This document shows positions 9,058 through 17,226 of a stretch of DNA of 56,596 bases, one piece after another. Both the position numbers and the translations under genes were made by a program. The notes below the pieces were generated by a model, which did not search any database, was not told where the DNA came from, and saw only the letters and a program-made list of their open reading frames with translations. Within the stretch, counting starts at the first letter, position 1. Each line of letters starts with the position of its first letter. This stretch comes from Staphylococcus canis (GTDB lineage Bacteria > Bacillota > Bacilli > Staphylococcales > Staphylococcaceae), in the NCBI RefSeq assembly GCF_016238445.1, contig NZ_JABANU010000016.1, positions 1 to 56,596 of the forward strand. Direction: 5' to 3'.

Positions 9058-9495
9058 TTATGAATTATCAGAATTTATTATTTTTTCCATATTGTAATGT
9101 TCGATACCTGCATCCATAAATAAATCACCGTATTTGTAGTAACCAAGTTTTTCATAAAAAGGTATCGCATGTATTTGAGCGCCTAACTTGAAATGATGAT
9201 AGCCATTTTGAAGTGCATCAGCTTCTAGTGTATTCATCAAAGCTTGACCAATGTTTTGACCGCGCATTGAAGAAAGTACAGCTACACGTTCAACTTTTAC
9301 AATACCATCCACAATACGATAACGTGCAGTCGCAATAGGCTGATGATTGTTATCATAACCTACAATATATTGAGCAGTATGTTCAAATTGATCAATTTCA
9401 TCTTCTTGAGATACACCTTGTTCATCAACAAAGACTTTCTCCCTTACATATAAAGCATCCTTGTAAATATTTTCATCTTGTCCAGTTTTAAACAT
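9058..9495 (-). CDS. GNAT-family N-acetyltransferase (YjcF/ElaA-like)
   Basis: This is a small cytoplasmic acetyl-CoA-dependent acetyltransferase of 145 aa. The GNAT core is visible: the N-terminal VREKVFVDEQGV typical of the YjcF/ElaA subgroup, the beta4 strand VERVAVLSSMRG, the pyrophosphate-binding RGQNIGQALM loop, and the C-terminal HAIPFYEKLGY motif. The start ATG at 9495 is preceded by a GAGGCGAT-type ribosome site. It lies between atl and the DUF2538 gene as in S. aureus. A strong hairpin upstream separates it from the LCP-DUF2538 transcript, so it should have its own promoter. The acceptor substrate is unknown. Confidence 0.82.
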   Translation of the reverse strand: MFKTGQDENIYKDALYVREKVFVDEQGVSQEDEIDQFEHTAQYIVGYDNNHQPIATARYRIVDGIVKVERVAVLSSMRGQNIGQALMNTLEADALQNGYHHFKLGAQIHAIPFYEKLGYYKYGDLFMDAGIEHYNMEKIINSDNS

Positions 9496-9534
9496 AAATA
9501 TCGCCTCACTTTAAATAAAATTAGAAATGATAAA

Positions 9535-9574
9535 AAAAGTGGGTGACAAAACATTGGGGTCACCACACTTTTAG
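9535..9574 (-). terminator. Terminator of the LCP-DUF2538 transcript
   Basis: Arms aaaagtgggtgac (9535-9547) and gtcaccacactttt (9559-9574) form a stem with a one-base bulge. On the minus strand it is followed by seven T residues. It sits 15 bases past the stop of the DUF2538 gene. Confidence 0.85.
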
Positions 9575-9588
9575 ATTGATATCATATA

Positions 9589-10056
9589 TTATATAGCATT
9601 TTGACGGACAATAGCAGTATATTGCCAAAATATACGCATTTGCACAAGATTCCAGTTATTTAAGCCCATTGCATATCCAGATGGCTTAAAAATATTAATA
9701 TTTGTGACTTCTAGAGCTGCAGCAACCAAATATTGAATAGGTACACTTAGCTTTTGCATCTCAGGCGTTATTCCTTTTTCATCGTAGACCCATGAAAAAG
9801 GAAGGGGAGATTTGAAAACATCGATAGCATCGAAAATTTCTGGTAATGCAACGATGTAACATGCCCCATTTAACACAGGATTGTTTTCGCTATCGGTATA
9901 AAAAAGGAGAAGTGCTTCGTAGTTTTCACGGTGTTGATGATTAACGTAAAAAAACTCACTACGAAAATGGGCCATATCTTTACTATGAATAATTTGCTGT
10001 TCTAGCATTGAAAACATGCCATTAATACGCTTTATTTTATCAAGTGTCATTGACAT
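9589..10056 (-). CDS. DUF2538-family cytoplasmic protein
   Basis: This 155-aa soluble protein has no signal peptide or membrane segment. I recognise it as the staphylococcal DUF2538 protein that follows the LCP gene in the atl region, but no enzymatic function is established that I can name. Visible features are a hydrophilic N-terminal helix (MTLDKIKRINGMFSMLEQQI), a central aromatic-rich core (FFYVNHQHRENYEALLLFY) and a C-terminal segment NNWNLVQMRIFWQYTAIVRQ. The start at 10056 follows a strong AAGGAGGA site, 14 bases after the LCP stop, so the two genes are almost certainly co-transcribed. The linkage suggests, but does not show, a role linked to wall-polymer attachment. Confidence 0.72.
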   Translation of the reverse strand: MSMTLDKIKRINGMFSMLEQQIIHSKDMAHFRSEFFYVNHQHRENYEALLLFYTDSENNPVLNGACYIVALPEIFDAIDVFKSPLPFSWVYDEKGITPEMQKLSVPIQYLVAAALEVTNINIFKPSGYAMGLNNWNLVQMRIFWQYTAIVRQNAI

Positions 10057-10070
10057 GATGTTCCTCCTTA

Positions 10071-11345
10071 TTAATAAAATTCGTTATTATCCGTGCCGTT
10101 AGTTTGAGCATTAGAATCATATTGTAGCGACGATTGGGCACCTTGATTATAGGTTGAATCTGGTACTTGTGTTGTATTTAGATTTTGCTCAGTAGTATCA
10201 CTTGGTGGCTCTGAATTATTGAATTCTTGATATTGGTCTTCATGAGTTCTAGGTATTGAAGCGTTGCTGTTATTTGAATTATCCTCTTGAGTCTCGTATG
10301 TTGGAGGATATTTCAATAATGATGATGGTATTTCTGTAAGTGGTGGGATTTCACCATAATTTGATTTGATACGTTCTATGAGATAAGCATTACGATCAGT
10401 AATTGGGTCTAATTTTAAGTCTCGACGTAATAAATTTGATGTATCAATTAATGCGTCTACATCTGGATTAATATAATACGTACCATCAATTAACTCATTG
10501 TTACCCTTAAGTTGTTGAGACTTGATATCAACATCATTTACGAGATATTGAATAGCAATTGTCCGAATTTCTTTAAAGGATAAGTTATGTTGTGCATTAT
10601 CTCCTACAATTTCAATGATATTATCAAGTTTATGGAGAGAATCTGTTTTTTGAGCTTTTTTAAATAGTGCTTTTAAAATTTCCATTTGTCTTTGACCACG
10701 TTTTAAATCAGAATCATGCTTGCGTGTACGTGCGACTGCTAACACTTCATCTCCATTAAGTTGTTGTTTACCTGCTTTGAGTTTGATACGCCCCTTATCT
10801 AATGTATTCGGTTCGTTTAAGTCGTATGGCACATCATACTCGATACCACCTAATTCATCTACTGCAGTCGCAAAAGCTTCCATATTGATACGAATATAAT
10901 AGTCTACCGGAACATTCAAAGTGGATTCGACACTATTCATAGATGCTTCAGGACCACCATATGCATGTGCATGTGTAATTTTATCATAATAGCCGACTTC
11001 TTGAATGTAACTTAATGTATCGCGCGGTATACTGAGGAGACGGATTTGTTTCTGATCAGGATTAAATGTGGATAATATCATAGCATCAGTTCTAGCATGA
11101 TCGATACTTTGACCATTTTCACGACGAGACTCATTATCATCAATTCCTAGAAACAAAATTGAAATAGGTTGTTGCGTGATATCAACATTCGTATCTCGAT
11201 GTTGCGATTGACGTTTTGAATCATTAGAAAAAGATTGCTCAAAAGCAGATTTTGATGAATTAAATAACATGATGATATAAATTGTAGGAACAACGACTAG
11301 CATAAGTGACAGTAAATAAAGTAGATATTTAAAAAACTTATTCAT
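10071..11345 (-). CDS. LytR-CpsA-Psr (LCP) family wall-polymer ligase
   Basis: This is a membrane-anchored phosphotransferase of the LCP family, which joins undecaprenyl-linked glycopolymers (teichoic acid, capsule) to peptidoglycan on the outer face. With the chosen start the protein has 424 aa: one N-terminal membrane anchor (about 5-24), an LCP domain of about 60-240 with SILFLGIDDNE, the arginine/aspartate motifs around HARTDAMIL and SIPRDTL, and ARTRKHDSDLKRGQRQ that binds the lipid pyrophosphate. A long N/S/Q/T-rich extracellular tail follows (about 335-424). The ATG at 11345 is chosen because GAGGAG lies 9 bases upstream; the GTG 11 codons earlier has no ribosome site. It matches the LCP gene linked to atl in S. 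aureus (LcpC in the usual naming). It is adjacent to the glycopolymer locus at 11855-26838. Confidence 0.88.
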   Translation of the reverse strand: MNKFFKYLLYLLSLMLVVVPTIYIIMLFNSSKSAFEQSFSNDSKRQSQHRDTNVDITQQPISILFLGIDDNESRRENGQSIDHARTDAMILSTFNPDQKQIRLLSIPRDTLSYIQEVGYYDKITHAHAYGGPEASMNSVESTLNVPVDYYIRINMEAFATAVDELGGIEYDVPYDLNEPNTLDKGRIKLKAGKQQLNGDEVLAVARTRKHDSDLKRGQRQMEILKALFKKAQKTDSLHKLDNIIEIVGDNAQHNLSFKEIRTIAIQYLVNDVDIKSQQLKGNNELIDGTYYINPDVDALIDTSNLLRRDLKLDPITDRNAYLIERIKSNYGEIPPLTEIPSSLLKYPPTYETQEDNSNNSNASIPRTHEDQYQEFNNSEPPSDTTEQNLNTTQVPDSTYNQGAQSSLQYDSNAQTNGTDNNEFY

Positions 11346-11854
11346 AACCGATTGCTCCTCGTTCGTTTTCACTAACACAAATTAAAGTTAGGACTAGTCA
11401 CGTAAAATCATCACTTTGAGAAAATAGCGACCAGTGTCTTCGTTGTAATTTATTGAAGATTTTAAAGATTAGGTTTGTTAGAAATTTATAAAATTGCATA
11501 ACTATAGTAAATAACATTTACAGCAAAGTGATTTTTGCCTAACCGTTATTGTCCCAACATTATTTATGTGTTGTCAATATTTTTGTATTGGCTTGCAAGA
11601 AATTATAGCTCAAGTATTTCGATGTTGTCAATTTTATCCAGTTCCCATTACGCGAAAGCCTCTAACTTAATTCAGTTATCTTTTCAATTGAAATGAATGT
11701 ATCTCATATTGAGAAGTAAGCATTTTCAATGTCATACTACCTCGTGTATAATATGTAATAGAATATGAATGTTGTGACACCAGTATTATTTTATGATGTC
11801 CAACCTTGATACAACACACTAAAACTGCAGTTTGATAGGGAAGGTGTTACATAA
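11346..11854. other. Intergenic region between LCP gene and phosphosugar mutase
   Basis: This is a divergent, AT-rich spacer without a credible coding frame. A 10-bp direct repeat TGTTGTCAAT occurs at 11569-11578 and 11623-11632. A possible sigma-A promoter for the mutase lies at 11723-11752 (ttttca, 18 bases, tataat with an upstream TG). I see no tRNA, IS remnant or att-like repeat. Confidence 0.4.
11723..11752 (+). promoter_or_regulatory. Possible sigma-A promoter of the mutase gene
   Basis: The -10 element TATAAT (11747-11752) is perfect and is preceded by TG (extended -10). The -35 element (TTTTCA, 11723-11728) is poor, with an 18-bp spacer. It would give a leader of roughly 95 nt. Confidence 0.4.
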
Positions 11855-13501
11855 ATGCAAGAGAATTGGAAAGCACATTTAGAGGAGAGTTTGGTTCAGC
11901 CTTTTTATGAAATGCAATCAGAAGAGGAGCGTCAAGCCGCATTTAATGAAACTTTAGAATTTGGAACAGCTGGGATAAGAAGTACGTTCGGATTAGGACC
12001 TGGTCGTCTTAATAAATATACTATTCGTAAAATCGCATTAGGTCTGGCACGGTATCTAAAAGATCAACATCATGCACCTACTACTGTCATTCATTTTGAC
12101 ACTCGGTTCTTATCTCAAGATTTTGCGAATGAGATTGCACGAGTTTTGGCAACCGAAAAGGTTACTGCTATCCTTTCAAAACAATACAAATCGACACCTG
12201 AACTTTCATTTGCTGTACGTTATTTAAAGGCTGATGCGGGTGTTATGATAACAGCAAGCCATAATCCAAGTCATTACAACGGAGTGAAAGTGTACGGTCC
12301 AGATGGTGGTCAACTATTGACAGCACCTTCAGAAGATTTAAGTGAGTACATCAACCAGATTGATTCACCGCTGACTATCGAGGCTGATAATTTAGAAAGT
12401 TTAGCAGAGCTAGGCTTAATTCAGTGGCTAGATCCAGAAGTGACCGAAGCTTATAAAACTGGTGTGAAAAATTTAGTAGGTCCGATTGAAGACCAAGGTG
12501 AAAAGATTGTGCTTACAAGCTTACATGGTACAAGCTTACCGCTCGGCTCAGAATTGTTGGAAGAATTAGGGTTTAGTAACTATGTGGTTGAGGAAGCGCA
12601 ATCTCGACCAGACGGACACTTCCCTACAGTTAAAAGTGCAAATCCTGAAGAAAAAGATGCCTTTATATATGGTCAACGTTTAGCAGAAAAGGTTAACGCG
12701 TCATTAGTGATTGCAACTGATCCAGATGCTGATCGATTTGGATTTGTAGAGCGATACAATGATGGTACAACACGTTACTTTACTGGAAACGAAATTGGAT
12801 TACTATTAATGAAATTACGTTTTCAAGAACTTCAACCGAAGCCACAACAAGGTTTTATTATTAAATCTATTGTGACAGGTGCATTAAGTGAAGCATTAGC
12901 ACATAGCTTAGATATTAAAACGATTAATGTGCTAACTGGATTCAAATATATATCAGAACAACTTAAACAAAATGAAATGACAGATCAACAACTTATTTTA
13001 GCCTATGAAGAAAGTCATGGGTACTTAGTTGAAGATTTATCTAGGGATAAAGATGCGATACAATTTATACCTTTGTTAGTAAAATATAAACAACAACTAA
13101 GTAAAAATGGTTTAACATTCAAACAAGTTTTGGATGATATTTATCAACAAGTTGGTTATTATCAAGATGTGACTTTATCACCTACTTATGATGGAGCGTC
13201 GGGGAAATCAAAAATCTCTAAAATTATGGATCATTTTAGAAATGATAAAAGTGAGGCATTGCTCGGCCTCCGTATTCAAACTAAAGAAGATTACTTAACG
13301 CACCAAGTTTATGATTATAAAAATCATACAGAACACAAGCTTGATTTACCACAAGCAGATGTCTTACGTTTTACATTTAAGGAAGGATTTATTGCACTAA
13401 GGCCATCAGGAACAGAGCCTAAAATTAAGGTGTATTTTTCATTAAACACGGAACATTTTGAGGCAATTGTTCAAGAATTTCAAACACAATATCTAAACTA
13501 A
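11855..13501 (+). CDS. pgcA: Alpha-phosphoglucomutase / phosphosugar mutase
   Basis: This cytoplasmic alpha-D-phosphohexomutase interconverts glucose-6-phosphate and glucose-1-phosphate (possibly the mannose forms), feeding UDP-glucose and other nucleotide sugars. Its 548 aa match the Gram-positive PgcA length. The motifs appear in order: substrate-contacting FGTAGIRSTFGLGPG near 30-45; the phosphoserine loop TASHNPSHYNGVKVYG; the metal loop ATDPDADRFGF; the sugar-specificity loop YEESHGYLVEDL; and the phosphate-binding RPSGTEPKIKVYF at the C-terminus. The start ATG follows GGGAAGGTG. In S. aureus pgcA lies far from atl, so its place here, immediately before a sugar-polymer operon, is unusual. 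It may be the only copy, relocated, or a second, dedicated copy. It has its own terminator. Confidence 0.85.
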   Translation: MQENWKAHLEESLVQPFYEMQSEEERQAAFNETLEFGTAGIRSTFGLGPGRLNKYTIRKIALGLARYLKDQHHAPTTVIHFDTRFLSQDFANEIARVLATEKVTAILSKQYKSTPELSFAVRYLKADAGVMITASHNPSHYNGVKVYGPDGGQLLTAPSEDLSEYINQIDSPLTIEADNLESLAELGLIQWLDPEVTEAYKTGVKNLVGPIEDQGEKIVLTSLHGTSLPLGSELLEELGFSNYVVEEAQSRPDGHFPTVKSANPEEKDAFIYGQRLAEKVNASLVIATDPDADRFGFVERYNDGTTRYFTGNEIGLLLMKLRFQELQPKPQQGFIIKSIVTGALSEALAHSLDIKTINVLTGFKYISEQLKQNEMTDQQLILAYEESHGYLVEDLSRDKDAIQFIPLLVKYKQQLSKNGLTFKQVLDDIYQQVGYYQDVTLSPTYDGASGKSKISKIMDHFRNDKSEALLGLRIQTKEDYLTHQVYDYKNHTEHKLDLPQADVLRFTFKEGFIALRPSGTEPKIKVYFSLNTEHFEAIVQEFQTQYLN

Positions 13502-13512
13502 TATACTTACAC

Positions 13513-13552
13513 GACTCAGACTGAACATAAAAAATTCGGCTGAGTCTTTTTT
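13513..13552 (+). terminator. Terminator after the phosphosugar mutase
   Basis: The stem is gactcagactgaa (13513-13525) with ttcggctgagtc (13535-13546), followed by six T residues. It isolates the mutase transcript from the glycopolymer operon. Confidence 0.88.
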
Positions 13553-13560
13553 AAAAATAA

Positions 13561-13608
13561 TGTAAAGAATATTAAGAAAATGTTAAAGAAAGTCTAAGAG
13601 TATGTAAA
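13561..13608 (+). promoter_or_regulatory. Phased direct-repeat array, OmpR-family (SaeR-like) operator candidate
   Basis: TAA trinucleotides, each in a T/G-TAA-A/G context, start at 13563, 13573, 13584, 13595 and 13605, i.e. 10, 11, 11 and 10 bases apart, one helical turn each. ATTAA-N6-GTTAA (13571-13586) matches the SaeR consensus GTTAA-N6-GTTAA with one mismatch, and GTTAA-N6-TCTAA continues it. Response regulators of the OmpR family (SaeR, PhoP, WalR) bind such arrays. It lies about 300 bases before the first gene of the operon. The assignment to SaeR rather than a relative is inference. Confidence 0.45.
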
Positions 13609-13627
13609 TAGAGGTTTGATTTACCTT

Positions 13628-13651
13628 TATCTATTGAAATATCAATAGATA
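13628..13651. promoter_or_regulatory. 24-nt perfect palindrome, operator or hairpin
   Basis: TATCTATTGA (13628-13637) and TCAATAGATA (13642-13651) are exact inverted repeats around AATA. It follows the phased array by 20 bases. There is no T tract, so it is more likely a repressor site or RNA hairpin than a terminator. Confidence 0.5.
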
Positions 13652-13764
13652 TACTTAAAAATTAATATAGGCTTAACAATTACTAGTTATCATTAATAAG
13701 ATAGTTGTATAAAAAGCTAGTTTAAATAATAACAATTTAATAGACGTTACATACTTTAATAGCT

Positions 13765-13833
13765 ATTCCTTCAAAGAGGTAAGACCTCATTGGAATTTAA
13801 TAGATTATGAAATGATGTAGAGTGAAATCTACA
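13765..13833 (+). promoter_or_regulatory. Two hairpins in the operon leader
   Basis: The first hairpin has outer pairs attcc (13765-13769) with ggaat (13792-13796) and inner gaggt/acctc around aag (13776-13788). The second has tgtaga (13816-13821) and tctaca (13828-13833) around gtgaaa. Neither carries a T tract. They could be a structured RNA leader; I recognise no known riboswitch. Confidence 0.35.
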
Positions 13834-13909
13834 AAGTGAAAAGTAATATTGAGTAAGGATTATTTTATAGATATTAATTATCATAATTAAAAAATATAGA
13901 AAAGGGTGT

Positions 13910-15178
13910 ATGAAAGTGAAATTAACAACAATTGGATTAGGTTATATTGGTTTACCAACATCAATTATGTTTGCGAAACATGGTGTAGATGTACATGGTG
14001 TAGATGTGAATGAAAAAGCAGTTGAGCGTCTCAATGGCGGGCATATTCATATTGAAGAGCCTGGTCTTCAGGAAATGTATGAAGAAGTACTTCAAACTGG
14101 AAAATTTAAAGCTTCAATGGAGCCAGCTGAAGCGGATGCATTTATCATTGCGGTTCCAACACCAAACAATGATGACCGTTATGAATCATGTGATATTTCC
14201 ATTGTTATGGCAGCGGCGAAAAGTATTGTGCCTTATTTGAAAAAAGGGAATACTATCATTGTTGAATCAACGATAGCACCACGTACGATGGATGATTATG
14301 TCAAACCGTTTATCGAATCACAAGGGTATACAGTAGGCGAGGATATTTATTTAGTTCATTGTCCAGAGCGTGTATTACCAGGTAAAATTTTAGAAGAATT
14401 AGTTTACAATAACCGTATTATCGGTGGTATTACACCACAATGTGTTGAAGCTGGAAAACGTGTATACAGCACTTTTGTGAAAGGTGAAATGATTGAAACG
14501 AATGCACGTACAGCAGAGATGAGTAAATTAATGGAAAATACTTATCGTGATTTAAATATTGCGTTAGCAAATGAATTGGCGAAAATCAGTAATGAATTAA
14601 ACATTAACGTGCTTGATGTTATTGAAATGGCAAATAAACATCCACGTGTAAATATTCATCAACCAGGACCTGGTGTCGGTGGACATTGCTTAGCTGTTGA
14701 CCCATATTTCATTATTGCAAAAGACCCTAAAAACTCACGTTTAATTCAAACAGGTAGAGAAGTCAACCGTTCTATGCCTGCATATGTTGTAGAACATACA
14801 AAACGTATGCTTAAAGCTTTAGATGGACATAAAGTGACAGTGTTTGGATTAACTTACAAGGGCGACGTCGATGATATTCGTGAATCACCTGCCTTTGATA
14901 TTTATGGATTATTAAAACAACAAGAAGGTCTAGAAGTTGTAGCATATGATCCACATGTCGAACTAAGTTTTGTTGAAAAAGATATTCAAAAAGCCGTTGA
15001 CGGTTCATCATTAGTACTCGTATTAAGCGACCATTCAGAGTTCAAAACACTAAAAGATGAGCAATTCGAAACAATGGAACATCCTATTATTTTTGATACA
15101 AAAAATGTGGTTCCGAATGATTTCGAGAAAGTAAAATATTATAATTATGGTAACTTATACGAATTTGATAACGAATAA
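13910..15178 (+). CDS. UDP-N-acetyl-D-mannosamine dehydrogenase-type enzyme (WecC/CapO-like)
   Basis: This NAD-dependent nucleotide-sugar dehydrogenase oxidises C6 of UDP-ManNAc (or a related UDP-hexose) to the uronic acid. It has 422 aa, the WecC length. The Rossmann motif GLGYIGLPTS lies at 9-18; the specificity region includes VPTPNNDDRYESCD at about 82-95; TIAPRTMDDYV and the substrate-lysine region YNNRIIGGI follow; the catalytic cysteine is C260 in GVGGHCLAVDPYF; and LTYKGDVDDIRESPA starts the C-terminal UDP-binding domain. The family split (WecC against UDP-glucose dehydrogenase) is made from the GHCLAVDP and YKGDVDD patterns. It is the first gene of the ten-gene operon. No UDP-GlcNAc 2-epimerase is encoded here; one elsewhere (MnaA, used for teichoic acid) could supply the substrate. 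Confidence 0.87.
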   Translation: MKVKLTTIGLGYIGLPTSIMFAKHGVDVHGVDVNEKAVERLNGGHIHIEEPGLQEMYEEVLQTGKFKASMEPAEADAFIIAVPTPNNDDRYESCDISIVMAAAKSIVPYLKKGNTIIVESTIAPRTMDDYVKPFIESQGYTVGEDIYLVHCPERVLPGKILEELVYNNRIIGGITPQCVEAGKRVYSTFVKGEMIETNARTAEMSKLMENTYRDLNIALANELAKISNELNINVLDVIEMANKHPRVNIHQPGPGVGGHCLAVDPYFIIAKDPKNSRLIQTGREVNRSMPAYVVEHTKRMLKALDGHKVTVFGLTYKGDVDDIRESPAFDIYGLLKQQEGLEVVAYDPHVELSFVEKDIQKAVDGSSLVLVLSDHSEFKTLKDEQFETMEHPIIFDTKNVVPNDFEKVKYYNYGNLYEFDNE

Positions 15179-15206
15179 GTAATAATTATAGACAGAGGGT
15201 TATAAT

Positions 15207-16019
15207 GTGAAAGCGTTATTTACTATTTTACGTGAACAAGCAGTAAACTGGAAAACAATACTTCAACTTGCTGTATATAATATGAAAAGTCAATATTCTA
15301 ATCACTATTTAGGTGTTTTCTGGAATATTTTACAACCACTTATGCAAGTAGGAGTGTATTACCTTATCTTTGGTTTAGGACTTAGAGGGGGCGGCGATAG
15401 GCTCGTAGATGGAGCCCCCTTCATCATCCATTTAATATCTGGATTATTCCCATGGCTTTTTATTTCTCAAAGTATTAATCAGGGTGCTAATGCGATTCAA
15501 TCTAATTTAGGATTAGTTACGAAGATGAAATTCCCTTCATCAGTATTATTATCAATCTCGTTTACGAATACATTGTTTAACTTGTTTTTTATGACAAGTA
15601 TATTATTTGTTGTATCTCTAATAAATGGATATGTTCCAATTTGGAAATACTTGTTATTTATTTATTTTATTATTGCTGCATTCCCAGCAATTTTTGGGAT
15701 TTCATTACTAATGAGTTCCTTAGTTATAGTTGTGAGAGACACTAAGAATCTACTGCAAAATATTTTGCGACTAGGCTTTTTTATGACGCCCATTTTCTGG
15801 GGAATTCAATCTGTACAACCTGTACTTCAACATATCGCACGTCTTAATCCATTCACATACTTAGTTGAGATATACAGAAGTGCTTTTGTACACTCGTCGC
15901 CTTTTTTATATGGATCATTAGCAGATCATTTTTATTATTGGATGTTTACCTTATTTGTATTAACTTTAGGAGCAATGGTTCATCAGCGTTTTAAAAATAG
16001 ATTATTAGATTTCTTGTAG
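15207..16019 (+). CDS. ABC-2 type polysaccharide/teichoic acid exporter permease (TagG/TarG-like)
   Basis: This is the membrane component of an ABC exporter that flips lipid-linked polymer across the membrane. Its 270 aa equal the length I recall for TarG. It has six predicted membrane segments and the typical amphipathic N-terminus leading into NHYLGVFWNILQPLMQVGVYYLIFG, then FPWLFISQSINQGANAIQ, the conserved MKFPSSVL, and RLNPFTYLVEIYRS near the C-terminus. The GTG start at 15207 has AGAGGG 7 bases upstream. Its ATPase partner is probably the TagH-like gene at 24569 in the same operon, though permease and ATPase are separated by seven genes instead of being adjacent. Because TarGH proper is normally encoded at the tag locus, this is probably a second exporter for a different polymer. 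Confidence 0.85.
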   Translation: MKALFTILREQAVNWKTILQLAVYNMKSQYSNHYLGVFWNILQPLMQVGVYYLIFGLGLRGGGDRLVDGAPFIIHLISGLFPWLFISQSINQGANAIQSNLGLVTKMKFPSSVLLSISFTNTLFNLFFMTSILFVVSLINGYVPIWKYLLFIYFIIAAFPAIFGISLLMSSLVIVVRDTKNLLQNILRLGFFMTPIFWGIQSVQPVLQHIARLNPFTYLVEIYRSAFVHSSPFLYGSLADHFYYWMFTLFVLTLGAMVHQRFKNRLLDFL

Positions 16020-16032
16020 AAAAGAGGATTTT

Positions 16033-17226
16033 ATGGGCGGAAATGTATTATTAATCAGTCAAAATTTTTACCCAGAGCTTGGTTCGGCAGCCAATAGAAT
16101 GAAAAAGATGTTTGAACAATTAGATTCAAAAGGCTATCATCCTGTAATTGTCACAACTGAGCCGTCATACCCTAATAGAGATTTATTTAAGACAAATCAA
16201 TATTTTAATGATGAATATTTAAATCATTTAGAGGGCAAACGAATTCATCGTATAAAAATGAGATTTCAAAAACAACATCCAAATCTTTTATTCAGGCTAT
16301 TGTATTACATTGAACTCATGTTAAAAATAAGATTTTATTTAAAGAAAGCCGGAAAATTTCAAAATATTATTGTGTCAAGTCCAAATATATTTTTAGCTTG
16401 GGGTACCTTATTCTTTAAAGTAAATAAAAAAGCAAAGTACTTTTTAGAAATTCGTGATTTATGGCCAGATAGTTTTCTCGAATTAAAGCAAGGTAAAATT
16501 AAGTATATTGCCCCTTTATTAAAGTTTCTCGAAAAGAAAATGTACCAACAAGCAGATGAAATCATCGTAAATAATCCATATTTTGAAAAACATATTAATC
16601 AACTAACGGATAGACAAAAAAACTATATCTATCTTCCAAATGCTTTATCTAAGGAAGAGCGCAACGTCGTAGAGAAGTTAGAAGCGTTTTCAGTAATATA
16701 TACAGGCAATGTGGGATATGCTCAAAATGTAGATGAACTGATTGAAATCGCACGATTATTAAATCAACATCAAATCCATTTCACAGCTGTGATATACGGT
16801 GTGCAAGCAGACAAATTTCGAAAAGTGGTTAAAGAAGAACATTTAGAATACGTTAACCTGATTCCACCGATGGAACGTCAATCGTGTTTACATTTGATAT
16901 CTCAACATCATGTATCGCTTTCAATATTACAAAATACAAACATATTCATGAATGTAATGCCTGGAAAAGTCATCGATAGTATTGGTAGTAATACACCAGT
17001 TATATCTAATTTAGGTGGAGAAACTTATCAACTTATTAATAAAAATGAAATTGGTTTTTCAAAAAAAAGTGCGACACCTCATGAAATTGTTACATATATT
17101 ATCAATTTGAAAAATGATACGAATAGGTTGAAAAGTGTGATAAACAACACACAAAAAGTAAGTGAATCCCATTTTAATTGGGAAAAAAATATAAATAAAC
17201 TTACTCGAGCTTTAAGAGGTGATTAG
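16033..17226 (+). CDS. Glycosyltransferase family 4 (WcaI-like)
   Basis: This 397-aa retaining GT-B glycosyltransferase lacks membrane segments and probably works at the inner membrane face. The N-terminal WcaI-type motif LISQNFYPELGSAANRM lies at about 6-22. The interdomain strand FLEIRDLWPDS is typical of this subgroup, and the C-terminal donor domain begins with SVIYTGNVGYAQNVDELIE. The last segment includes VMPGKVIDSIGSNTPVIS and EIGFS, corresponding to the nucleotide-sugar contacts (the second E of the EX7E pattern is replaced by the PGKVIDSIGS arrangement). The start ATG has GAGG 6 bases upstream. The genes before and after are 13 and 0 bases away. Donor and acceptor cannot be deduced. 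Confidence 0.82.
   Translation: MGGNVLLISQNFYPELGSAANRMKKMFEQLDSKGYHPVIVTTEPSYPNRDLFKTNQYFNDEYLNHLEGKRIHRIKMRFQKQHPNLLFRLLYYIELMLKIRFYLKKAGKFQNIIVSSPNIFLAWGTLFFKVNKKAKYFLEIRDLWPDSFLELKQGKIKYIAPLLKFLEKKMYQQADEIIVNNPYFEKHINQLTDRQKNYIYLPNALSKEERNVVEKLEAFSVIYTGNVGYAQNVDELIEIARLLNQHQIHFTAVIYGVQADKFRKVVKEEHLEYVNLIPPMERQSCLHLISQHHVSLSILQNTNIFMNVMPGKVIDSIGSNTPVISNLGGETYQLINKNEIGFSKKSATPHEIVTYIINLKNDTNRLKSVINNTQKVSESHFNWEKNINKLTRALRGD

Larger units (their letters stand above)
13502..13909. other. Structured 408-bp leader before the glycopolymer operon
   Basis: No coding frame was found. In order it contains the mutase terminator, a phased array of five TAA(A)G half-sites, a 24-nt palindrome, and two further hairpins: 13765-13796 (attcc/ggaat outer, gaggt/acctc inner) and 13816-13833 (tgtaga/tctaca). 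No convincing -35/-10 pair was found, although TTGATT (13616-13621) and TATACT (13650-13655) are present. Confidence 0.55.

Noticed and set aside
10071..11378. Longer LCP protein from the GTG at 11378
   Set aside because: It lacks a ribosome site, and the ATG at 11345 has GAGGAG at the right distance and leaves an intact membrane anchor.
13765..13796. Hairpin in the operon leader as an intrinsic terminator
   Set aside because: There is no T tract after it, so it was recorded as a leader structure only.
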